The translations under genes were made by a program, and so were the position numbers. A DNA stretch of 12,424 nucleotides. Origin: an uncultured Bacilli bacterium. Its GTDB lineage: Bacteria > Bacillota_I > Bacilli_A > RF39 > UBA660. The stretch spans positions 1-12,424 of the forward strand of contig CAKPAK010000046.1 of the NCBI GenBank assembly GCA_934132915.1. Reading direction: 5' to 3'. The notes under the pieces are model-generated. The model had not been told where the DNA came from and made no database searches. It was given only the letters and a program-made list of their open reading frames with translations. This document shows positions 6,546 to 12,424 of the stretch, one piece after another (within the stretch, counting starts at the first letter, position 1; the number at the start of each line of letters is the position of its first letter).

Positions 6546-7486
6546 ATGTAATTGTTTCAAATTTAAACAAAAATAAATTTTCCAATTTAGATGTTGATGT
6601 GATTAAATCTATAACGGGTGAATTTACAGCGGATGAAATTGTTCAAACTTTTTCGAACTTTTTTTTCAACAGAATGTTTTTAGATATTACTTCTATTCAA
6701 AATTATGTTGATATTAATAATATTAAGCGTTTGTCTGTTGGTCTGGATGTTAGTAAAATTATTCTTTTGTTGTCAGATAATCCAGTTGTGAATAGTGATA
6801 GTTATATTTCTGGATTGATTAGTATGGGAATTTATAATTTTGCGCGAACAGAAGATGAATTGAAATATCTTTATGATAATCCAAATACTTATAAAGATGT
6901 GGCGCATTTACAAAAAATTAATGAACCAATGGTTCAACAGATTGAAAATATTCAAACTAATGCTCGTATTATTGGATTTAAAAATTTTACGAGTCATGCA
7001 GGAGCAACTTCTTTGATTTATATGTTAAAGAAACAACTATCGAAACATTATTATACAATTGCAATAGAAATTAATAAGAGAGACTTTATGTTTTATGGGG
7101 ATAAGGATATGGTTTCTTGTAGTACTCGGGAAATTAATGATTTATTGACTAGATATAAAGATGCTAACTTGATATTGATTGATTTAAATGATTTGGATGC
7201 ATCACTTTCACATTCTATTTGTGAAGATGTTATTTATTTAATGGAATCATCAACTTTAATGATTAATAAAGTTGTGATGTTGGATAATCATTGTTTTGAA
7301 AAGATATCTGGGGAAAAGATTTTATTAAATCGTTCTTTATTGAATGCAAAAGATGTGGAAATTCTTGAGAATGAAGCGAACCTTTCTTTCTTTTCTGTTT
7401 TGCCACCAATGAATGATAGATTGGATAATGCCAATATTTTATTTCCTTTTTTGGAAAAATTGGGATTATATCGAAAAGTGTCTTGA
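6542..7486 (+). CDS. tadZ: TadZ/CpaE-like MinD-family protein with degenerate P-loop
   Basis: A 314-residue soluble protein, likely the factor that positions the Tad machine. Residues about 1-125 resemble the receiver-like N-terminal domain of TadZ/CpaE (alternating strands and helices, 'IILLLSDNPVV', 'LISMGIYNFARTEDEL'). Residues about 142-310 fit a MinD/ParA fold: ARIIGFKNFTSHAGATSL (141-158) is the P-loop position, LILIDLND (210-217) the Walker B-like strand, and LNRSLLNAKDVEIL followed by VLPPMNDRLDNA the C-terminal pattern. At the P-loop, GATS replaces GK(T/S): the usual lysine is missing and no Lys-Gly-Gly deviant signature is seen, so ATP hydrolysis is doubtful. The start overlaps the preceding stop (ATGA), with GGGAGGG (6532-6538) upstream. 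It is the last gene before the operon terminator. Confidence 0.78.
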   Translation: MNVIVSNLNKNKFSNLDVDVIKSITGEFTADEIVQTFSNFFFNRMFLDITSIQNYVDINNIKRLSVGLDVSKIILLLSDNPVVNSDSYISGLISMGIYNFARTEDELKYLYDNPNTYKDVAHLQKINEPMVQQIENIQTNARIIGFKNFTSHAGATSLIYMLKKQLSKHYYTIAIEINKRDFMFYGDKDMVSCSTREINDLLTRYKDANLILIDLNDLDASLSHSICEDVIYLMESSTLMINKVVMLDNHCFEKISGEKILLNRSLLNAKDVEILENEANLSFFSVLPPMNDRLDNANILFPFLEKLGLYRKVS

Positions 7487-7509
7487 CTACGTATTGTAGT
7501 TTTTTTTTT
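7486..7509 (+). terminator. Rho-independent terminator of the pilus operon
   Basis: ACTAC (7486-7490) pairs with GTAGT (7496-7500) across a 5-nt loop (GTATT), followed by nine T (7501-7509). The stem is short and weak, but the T run is long. It begins on the last base of the TadZ-like stop codon and overlaps the next promoter. Confidence 0.6.
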
Positions 7510-7522
7510 ATTATGTTATACT
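7494..7522 (+). promoter_or_regulatory. Promoter for the GT-C membrane protein operon
   Basis: An extended -10 TGTTATACT (7514-7522; hexamer TATACT at 7517-7522) lies 17 bp after TTGTAG (7494-7499, three of six to TTGACA). The -35 box lies inside the terminator's loop and right arm. Transcription would start near 7529, leaving a leader of about 27 nt before the ATG at 7556. Confidence 0.65.
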
Positions 7523-7555
7523 TTACTTGAAAGTAGGTATGTCGTGGGGGATATT

Positions 7556-9019
7556 ATGAAAAAAAAATATCGTTTTTTTGGATTTATTTCTATTTTATTT
7601 TTATGTTTTGGATTAACTTATAAGTATTTTCAAAATGATACTTTTTATATGATTAAATTGGGGGATTATATCTATCATCATGGGATTGATTTTTTTGATC
7701 ATTATTGTTGGCTAACTAAGCTTCCTTATACCTATCCGCATTGGTTATATGATCTTTTGATATATGGAGTTTATTTCAATTTTGGATTTTATGGAGTTTA
7801 TTTCCAGACGATTTTGTTTTTTGCCTTTTTGATGTTTGTGATTTATTATGTGAATTTAAAATTGAATCATGATGAATTTTTATCAATTGTATTATCTATT
7901 ATTTGTGTTTTTCGGTTGAGTATGTTCGCGGTCGCTCGTGCGCAACTTCTTAGTTTGACTTGTTTTGTTTTAGAATTTTATTTTCTTTACAGGTTAGTGA
8001 GGGAAGGAAAGAAAAAATACTTATGCTATCTTTTCTTTTTGTGCGTGTTGGTTGCTAATATTCATGCAACGGTTTGGCTATTTTATTTTATTCTTTATCT
8101 TCCTTATTTTGGGGAACATATTATTTATCTTATGATGCGAAAAAAGAACATTTCTTTTCCTAAATTGAAAATAGAAGAAGTTTCTCATATTCGGTTGCTT
8201 ACTTTTGGTTTTTTCTTTAGTTTTTTGTTAGGAATGCTTTCTCCTAGTAAGATTTGCTATACTTATCTTTTTCGAATTATGTTGGGAAATAGTCAAAAAT
8301 TTTTACTTGAACATTTTCCTTTGACGGTTATTGAACATCCCTTTTTTTTGGTATCATTTCTGATTCTTATGATTATATTGATTTTTACAAATGTTAGAGT
8401 TTATTTAAGAGAGTTATTACTAATAGGGGGACTTGCTTTTATGTGTTTGCTTTCTACAAGACATCTTTCTTTTTACTATTCGATTGGTGTTATAGAGATT
8501 GGTGTGATTTGTGTGCGGGCTTTGAAGGAACTTGGTGATCAAACATTTGAAATTTTAGGAAATTTTTTCATTCATAAAAAGTATATTTATTTTTCTTGTT
8601 TATTATTGGTTATTCTTTTTTCAATATTTCAATTTTGTCAACATGGAAAAGAAGAGTTTGTTTTGAAGAATGAGTATCCAGTTGAAGCTGTTTCTTATAT
8701 TAAAAATAATTTAGATGATAAAAGGATAAAAATTTATAATGGGTACAATTATGGTAGTTATTTACTTTTTTGGGATATTCCTGTTTTTATTGATTCAAGA
8801 TGTGATTTATATTTGAAAGAATTTAATGGGATGCGGTATAGTATTTTTGATAAGATGGCGATTATGCCTAGAGATTATGAAAAAGAGTTTGAACGATTTG
8901 GGGTTACTCATGTTTTGGTGTCTAAAAAAGAAGTATTGTTTCTTATTTTGAAAAAAGATGTACATTATAAAACTTTGTATGAGGATAAAAATTTTATTTT
9001 GTTTGAAAAAACCATTTAA
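7556..9019 (+). CDS. Polytopic membrane protein, GT-C glycosyltransferase-like
   Basis: A 487-residue protein with about ten hydrophobic segments. After the first TM comes NDTFYMIKLGDYIYHHGIDFFD (27-48), then YTYPHWLYDLL (58-68). An acidic residue (Asp28) in the first extracytoplasmic loop and a later Trp-rich loop are typical of GT-C enzymes, which move sugars from polyprenyl-phosphate donors outside the membrane. 'NIHATVWLF' is a further family-like stretch. Residues about 373-487 form a soluble C-terminal domain (YPVEAVSYIKNN, YNYGSYLLF, VFIDSRCDLY) that recurs in this class of membrane proteins. The ATG at 7556 is preferred to GTG at 7544 because GGGGGA (7546-7551) lies just before it. 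The donor and acceptor cannot be told. It is followed after 18 nt by the first of two GT-C-like paralogues. Confidence 0.7.
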   Translation: MKKKYRFFGFISILFLCFGLTYKYFQNDTFYMIKLGDYIYHHGIDFFDHYCWLTKLPYTYPHWLYDLLIYGVYFNFGFYGVYFQTILFFAFLMFVIYYVNLKLNHDEFLSIVLSIICVFRLSMFAVARAQLLSLTCFVLEFYFLYRLVREGKKKYLCYLFFLCVLVANIHATVWLFYFILYLPYFGEHIIYLMMRKKNISFPKLKIEEVSHIRLLTFGFFFSFLLGMLSPSKICYTYLFRIMLGNSQKFLLEHFPLTVIEHPFFLVSFLILMIILIFTNVRVYLRELLLIGGLAFMCLLSTRHLSFYYSIGVIEIGVICVRALKELGDQTFEILGNFFIHKKYIYFSCLLLVILFSIFQFCQHGKEEFVLKNEYPVEAVSYIKNNLDDKRIKIYNGYNYGSYLLFWDIPVFIDSRCDLYLKEFNGMRYSIFDKMAIMPRDYEKEFERFGVTHVLVSKKEVLFLILKKDVHYKTLYEDKNFILFEKTI

Positions 9020-9037
9020 ATTGAGGTGTATTATTTG

Positions 9038-10321
9038 ATGAAAAAATTTTGTTGGTATTTATTACTATTTTTTGGCTGTTTTTTGGTCTTTTTTGTTGCG
9101 GCTATAATTAAACCTATTTGGTGTGATGAGATTTGGGTATATGGGTTTTCTCATAATATTGCTAAGGGAATGGTTATTTATCGTGACTTTAATGTGTTGC
9201 AGATGCCTCTTTATTTTTTTATTTCCAGTTTTTTTCTTCGTATTTTTGGGGATTATATTATTAGTATACATATTTTTGATTGCCTTTTGATTTCTTTTTT
9301 ATTTTTGATGATGTACCGTAAGTTGAAATGGAAAATAGTTTTGGTTTTATCTATTTTATTTATTGGATATAGTGGCTATAACTTACTTAGTTTATTTTTG
9401 TTTATGTGTATTTTATTCTGTATAGATAGAAAAATTGATGATGATTTTTTAATAGGTATTGTTATTGGGCTTATTTTTATTACAAAACAGAATCTTGGAA
9501 TAGTTTTATTTTTTCCTTATTTTTATTATTCTAAGAAAAAATTAAGAAGTATTTTCTTTTTTCTTCTTCCTTTTTTGATTGTTGGCTTTTATTTCTTTGT
9601 GACTTCTTCTTTTGGATCATTTTTGGATTGTGTGTTTGGGAGTATTTTAGACTTTGATCAACATAATAAAAAAATATTGCTGTTTTTTGGTTTAATTGAG
9701 GTTTTAGTGATTTGTCATTTGATTTATTTGATTTTAAAGGATCATTTTCGCGATAAGCGATTGTTATATGTTTTGGCTTTTCAAGTTTTAGCTTATCCAA
9801 TTTGTGATGATGGACATTTGTTTTTAGCATTATTTCCCTATTTTTATCTTTTGTTTGATTATGATTTCTCTATGAAAAAATATTATGGTTTATTCTTTTT
9901 AGGCTTTTATTCTCTTTTTTCTCTTACGTTTTCTTCTATTGATATTTCTTTTCGAGATGATCTTTTTTATTTGAGAAATTCTATTTCTATCGATTATGCT
10001 TTTTTAAATGATTTTTCTGAGTTATCTAGTGAGTATGATAATTATTTTATTGCAGATTGGTATGCTTATGTTTATAAGTTATATTATCAAATACCAATTG
10101 GTAAGTATGATTTTGTTTTAAGTGGAAATGCTGGTTATCTTGGTGTTTCAAAGAAAATTAAGGAAATTGATAATTTATGCAAAGAAGAATCATGTTTATT
10201 TGCGATTTCTCAAAATGATTTTGATAGTTCTTTTTCTCAATGGAAAGAGTTTATTGATGATATTAAAAATAATTATCATTATATGGGTAAAAAAAATGCT
10301 TTTTATTTTTTCTCTAATTAG
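9038..10321 (+). CDS. GT-C (PMT/ArnT-like) glycosyltransferase, tandem copy 1
   Basis: A 427-residue, very Phe-rich polytopic membrane protein. After the first TM lies WCDEIWVYGF, with Asp30-Glu31, the acidic pair typical of the first extracytoplasmic loop in PMT/ArnT-type GT-C enzymes. Then comes GMVIYRDFNVLQMPLYFF (44-61), matching the 'G..pYrDf....pPl.y' pattern of these enzymes. FITKQNLG and DGHLFLALFPY are further shared points. A polar domain of about 110 residues closes the protein and includes two nearby Cys (NLCKEESCLF). Transfer of a sugar from a lipid-phosphate carrier to a surface acceptor is the likely reaction; the substrate is unknown. The start is ATG 9038 with GAGGTG (9023-9028), preferred to GTG 9026, which overlaps that site. 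The next gene starts 14 nt downstream. Confidence 0.75.
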   Translation: MKKFCWYLLLFFGCFLVFFVAAIIKPIWCDEIWVYGFSHNIAKGMVIYRDFNVLQMPLYFFISSFFLRIFGDYIISIHIFDCLLISFLFLMMYRKLKWKIVLVLSILFIGYSGYNLLSLFLFMCILFCIDRKIDDDFLIGIVIGLIFITKQNLGIVLFFPYFYYSKKKLRSIFFFLLPFLIVGFYFFVTSSFGSFLDCVFGSILDFDQHNKKILLFFGLIEVLVICHLIYLILKDHFRDKRLLYVLAFQVLAYPICDDGHLFLALFPYFYLLFDYDFSMKKYYGLFFLGFYSLFSLTFSSIDISFRDDLFYLRNSISIDYAFLNDFSELSSEYDNYFIADWYAYVYKLYYQIPIGKYDFVLSGNAGYLGVSKKIKEIDNLCKEESCLFAISQNDFDSSFSQWKEFIDDIKNNYHYMGKKNAFYFFSN

Positions 10322-10335
10322 AAGGGTGTGTTCTT

Positions 10336-11673
10336 ATGAAAAAAGATCAATTTGCTTATTGGATTCTGTTTTGTATTATTATTTTTTCTGTTAGTATGTT
10401 ATATACTTTGTTTATTTTGCCAGGTACTGGTGATGAAATTTGGAATTATGGTTTTAGTTATAATATTGCACATGGTTTGATGATATATCGGGATTTTAAT
10501 GTTTTACAAATGCCTTTTTATTTTATGGTGGGTAGTCTTTTTATTAGGATGTTTGGTGATTATTTGATTAGTATGCATATTTTTGATTGCCTTATTTTAA
10601 CTTTTTTGATGATGATGGTCTATCGTCGTTTAGGAATTTATAAGAGTATGGTTTTATATCCGGTTATTTTGTTTAATTTTTTTCCTACTTATAGTTATTT
10701 TTGTTTATTTTTGCTATTTATTATTTTATATTTGTTGGATAAAAAGAAAGTGAAAAGTGATGTAGCGTTAGCTTTTTTATCAGGTCTTATTTTGATTACT
10801 AAGCAAAGTATTGGGGCATGTATGTTGGTTCCTATTTTATTTTATAGTAAAAATAGGCTAAAAAGTTTATTTATTTATTTTATTCCTCTTTGGGTTATTA
10901 GTATGTATCTTTTATTTCATCATGCTTTTTTTGACTTTGTTAATTATTGCTTTTTAGGGATGATTGATTTTCAGAAGAGTAATTTAGAATTTAGTATTTT
11001 TTTCCTTTTAGAACTTATTTCTTGTTTTTATTTAGTAAAAAGGATGATTTTGGAAAAATTTAAGGATGAAAAGTTGTTTTTTATTTTGGCTTTTCAGATT
11101 AATGCTTATCCAATTTTTGATGCTCAACATTTTGTGATAGCATTTATTCCTGTTTTTTATTACTTTTTATCACGGGTGAATTTTTCTTCATTTAGAATTT
11201 ATTATCGTTGTTTATTGTTGTTTGTTTTGTATGTGATTTTGGGAAGTTATGCTTTTAAAATTGTTTTTTTATTTCCTTATGGGATTAGTTTTGATCGGGA
11301 TACTTTCTGGTTTTTGCGTAATAACTCTGGAACTGAGCATGTTGTTTTGGCAGAATCTAAAATCATTTTAGAATATCTTTCTAATTATGATGAGTCATTT
11401 TTTATTATGGGAAATGCTTATGTGATGAAACTTTATAATCATCTTAAAATTGGAAAGTACGATATGCTTTTAAATGGAAATTTGGGATATCATGGAGATA
11501 GTCGAGTTATTCAAGAGATTGATGATATTTGTCAGAAAGAAAGTTGTGTATTTTTTATTGAGAAACAAGAGTTTAAAAAATATAGTCAATTTAGTCGAAA
11601 AATTTATTCCTATGTTTTGGAAAATTATTATTTTGTATCGGGAAATGAGATTTTCTTTGTTTATGAAAATTAA
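10336..11673 (+). CDS. GT-C (PMT/ArnT-like) glycosyltransferase, tandem copy 2
   Basis: A 445-residue paralogue of the preceding gene, collinear over its whole length. Shared blocks: GDEIWNYGFSYNIAHG (32-47, acidic pair Asp33-Glu34), YRDFNVLQMP (51-60), FGDYLISMHIFDCL, LITKQSIG, LAFQINAYPIFDAQHF, and the C-terminal IGKYDMLLNGNLGYHGDS with 'CQKESCVFFIE'. Both catalytic-loop acids and the C-terminal Cys pair are kept, so both copies look functional. The copies have diverged widely in the membrane segments, so the duplication is old and may reflect different acceptors or donors. The ribosome site GAAGGG (10321-10326) precedes the ATG. Last gene of the operon; it faces the HAD gene with 11 nt between the two stops. 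Confidence 0.75.
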   Translation: MKKDQFAYWILFCIIIFSVSMLYTLFILPGTGDEIWNYGFSYNIAHGLMIYRDFNVLQMPFYFMVGSLFIRMFGDYLISMHIFDCLILTFLMMMVYRRLGIYKSMVLYPVILFNFFPTYSYFCLFLLFIILYLLDKKKVKSDVALAFLSGLILITKQSIGACMLVPILFYSKNRLKSLFIYFIPLWVISMYLLFHHAFFDFVNYCFLGMIDFQKSNLEFSIFFLLELISCFYLVKRMILEKFKDEKLFFILAFQINAYPIFDAQHFVIAFIPVFYYFLSRVNFSSFRIYYRCLLLFVLYVILGSYAFKIVFLFPYGISFDRDTFWFLRNNSGTEHVVLAESKIILEYLSNYDESFFIMGNAYVMKLYNHLKIGKYDMLLNGNLGYHGDSRVIQEIDDICQKESCVFFIEKQEFKKYSQFSRKIYSYVLENYYFVSGNEIFFVYEN

Positions 11674-11711
11674 AAAACTTCCCTTTAATTTTTGGATTGA
11701 TTAGGGAAGTT
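11672..11711 (-). terminator. Terminator of the HAD gene, between convergent genes
   Basis: On the minus strand AACTTCCCT (11711-11703) pairs with AGGGAAGTT (11684-11676) across an 18-nt loop, and T residues follow (opposite A11672-A11677). The left arm lies within the last HAD codons. On the plus strand the same stem is followed only by an interrupted T tract (GGGTAGTTTTATTC), so it would be a weaker stop for the GT-C operon. Confidence 0.65.
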
Positions 11712-12284
11712 GGGTAGTTTTATTCTTTTATTTCCTTTTACAAGAAAAGTTTGTTTGGCTTTAGAGGATAGGCATTCATCGTCGGATGGATTATCGGTGT
11801 AGAAACTGTCGAATGTTACATCTTTATAGTCTTTGTTTAACATTTCTAATTTTTTTCCTCGATAGCATAGTTCTAATATTTCTCCGTTTTCTTGGTTGAT
11901 AATTGTGGAGATGGCTTGAATATTTAAATAACTGCATATGGGGTTGATTAAGAAACTTGGTGAGGTTGTGATAATAATATCGCTTTCTTGTTTTTGTTCT
12001 AGGTACCAAGTTTTTATTTTTTTAAGATTTTGTTTCCAAAATTTTAAAATGAATATTTCTAGATCTTTTATGTCGATTAGAAATTGGCAGTAATTGGTTT
12101 TTGATTGTTCTAATTCTAACCGTTTTAATTTAATATTTAATAAATCTTTTAAGTTTTGGGGAATATATTTTATTAATTTTGGATTTTGAACTAGGCAGTA
12201 AATGAAGAAATCGACGGAGCAGTTTCCATCATAAATTGTTCCATCGAAGTCGTATAAGTTTCTTTTAGGGTTTTCCTTTGTCAT
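11685..12284 (-). CDS. HAD-superfamily phosphatase (HAD-IB/SerB-like)
   Basis: A 199-residue soluble hydrolase. Motif I is YDFDGT (11-16): Asp12 is the predicted nucleophile and Asp14 the acid/base. Motif II is ITTSPSFL (105-112), with Ser108. Motif III is Lys145 (or 144) in CYRGKKLEML. Motif IV is FYTDNPSDDECL (161-172), supplying the Mg-binding acids Asp164 and Asp168/169. The segment between motifs I and II (about 20-95) is helical and would form the small cap of subclass I. The pattern is that of Firmicutes HAD-IB proteins of about 200 residues, which act on small phosphorylated metabolites. The substrate cannot be inferred. The ribosome site AAGGAG (12298-12293, read on the minus strand) fits the ATG at 12284. 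Transcribed convergently to the GT-C genes from its own promoter, so probably independent of them. Confidence 0.85.
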   Translation of the reverse strand: MTKENPKRNLYDFDGTIYDGNCSVDFFIYCLVQNPKLIKYIPQNLKDLLNIKLKRLELEQSKTNYCQFLIDIKDLEIFILKFWKQNLKKIKTWYLEQKQESDIIITTSPSFLINPICSYLNIQAISTIINQENGEILELCYRGKKLEMLNKDYKDVTFDSFYTDNPSDDECLSSKAKQTFLVKGNKRIKLPNFPNQSKN

Positions 12285-12307
12285 TTTATTTTCTCCTTGT
12301 TGATATT

Positions 12308-12336
12308 ATTATATTAGAAAAATATATTTTTTGCAA
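12308..12336 (-). promoter_or_regulatory. Promoter of the HAD phosphatase gene
   Basis: On the minus strand TTGCAA (12336-12331) is followed, after exactly 17 bp, by a perfect TATAAT (12313-12308). Transcription would start near 12301, leaving a short leader of about 17 nt that carries the AAGGAG site. Confidence 0.75.
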
Positions 12337-12366
12337 TATTTTTGCTGGTGGTGATTTTTTTTAGTA

Positions 12367-12395
12367 TTTTCATTTTATGGGTTTCATGATATACT
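12367..12395 (+). promoter_or_regulatory. Promoter of the gene at the right edge
   Basis: TTTTCA (12367-12372, four of six to TTGACA), a 17-bp spacer, then TATACT (12390-12395) preceded by TGA (12387-12389), giving an extended -10. A second possible -10, TATGAT, lies at 12396-12401. It is divergent from the HAD promoter, with about 30 bp between the two -35 boxes, enough for a shared operator, though none is seen. Confidence 0.65.
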
Positions 12396-12419
12396 TATGA
12401 TAGTGAAAAGGGAGGACTT

Positions 12420-12424
12420 ATGAG
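12420..12424 (+). CDS. Start of a downstream gene (partial, cut by window edge)
   Basis: ATG at 12420-12422 follows GGGAGG (12410-12415) at good spacing and lies about 18-20 nt from the predicted transcription start. Only the start codon is inside the window, so nothing can be said of the product. Confidence 0.6.

Noticed and set aside
9531..9830. Minus-strand ORF of 99 codons within the first tandem GT-C copy
   Set aside because: Lys/Asn-rich antisense of a Phe-rich membrane protein; no start signals.
10122..10394. Plus-strand ORF spanning the junction of the two tandem GT-C genes
   Set aside because: Out of frame with both genes, and its stretch covers conserved C-terminal and N-terminal codons of real genes.
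11474..11704. Plus-strand ORF of 76 codons at the end of the second tandem GT-C copy
   Set aside because: Overlaps the conserved C-terminal motif in another frame and lacks a ribosome site.
1..12424. CRISPR array, tRNA/rRNA genes, insertion sequence or phage genes
   Set aside because: No regularly spaced repeats, no cloverleaf or rRNA-like stretch, and no transposase, integrase or phage motifs were seen on either strand.

Overview
The window is AT-rich (T-biased coding strands, third positions almost always A or T). It has low-GC Firmicutes-style signals: GGAGG/AGGTGG ribosome sites, extended -10 promoters and short U-tailed terminators. TGA is used as an ordinary stop: the TadA-like, second TadE/F-like and TadZ-like genes all end in TGA directly before the next gene's start signals or a terminator. 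This excludes the Mycoplasma code. The gene families resemble those of uncultured gut Bacilli (RF39-like lineages), but that placement is inference from protein character and no database was searched.

Layout: (1) Positions 2-737 hold the last codons of an upstream gene and a surface protein with a signal peptide, a Cys-containing ectodomain and a C-terminal membrane anchor. (2) Positions about 810-7510 are a compact, co-directional Tad (tight adherence, type IVb/IVc pilus) operon. Its order is a minor-pilin-like membrane protein, CpaB/RcpC-like SAF protein, TadA/CpaF ATPase, TadB-like and TadC-like GspF-fold platform proteins, a 46-residue Flp-type major pilin, two tandem TadE/F-like pseudopilins, and a TadZ/CpaE-like MinD-family protein. 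An extended -10 promoter precedes it, and it ends in a small hairpin with a T run. (3) A new promoter overlapping that terminator drives three large membrane proteins (7556-11673) with the look of GT-C glycosyltransferases. The second and third are clear tandem paralogues. (4) A convergent HAD-family phosphatase (11685-12284, minus strand) has a well-formed promoter and a terminator. (5) At the right edge a divergent promoter, ribosome site and start codon open a further plus-strand gene.

The Tad genes supply most of a pilus machine: motor, two platform proteins, major pilin, minor pilins and localisation factor. No prepilin peptidase (TadV) and no secretin or outer-membrane part is present, as expected for a single-membrane cell using a peptidase encoded elsewhere. 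The most distinctive points are a TadZ-like protein whose P-loop has lost the usual GK(T/S) lysine, a TadA ATPase with an added Asn/Gln/Ser-rich tail carrying a fresh 48-bp tandem duplication, and the GT-C trio directly behind the pilus operon. The GT-C proteins could glycosylate surface polymers or pilins, but nothing in the sequence proves a link.
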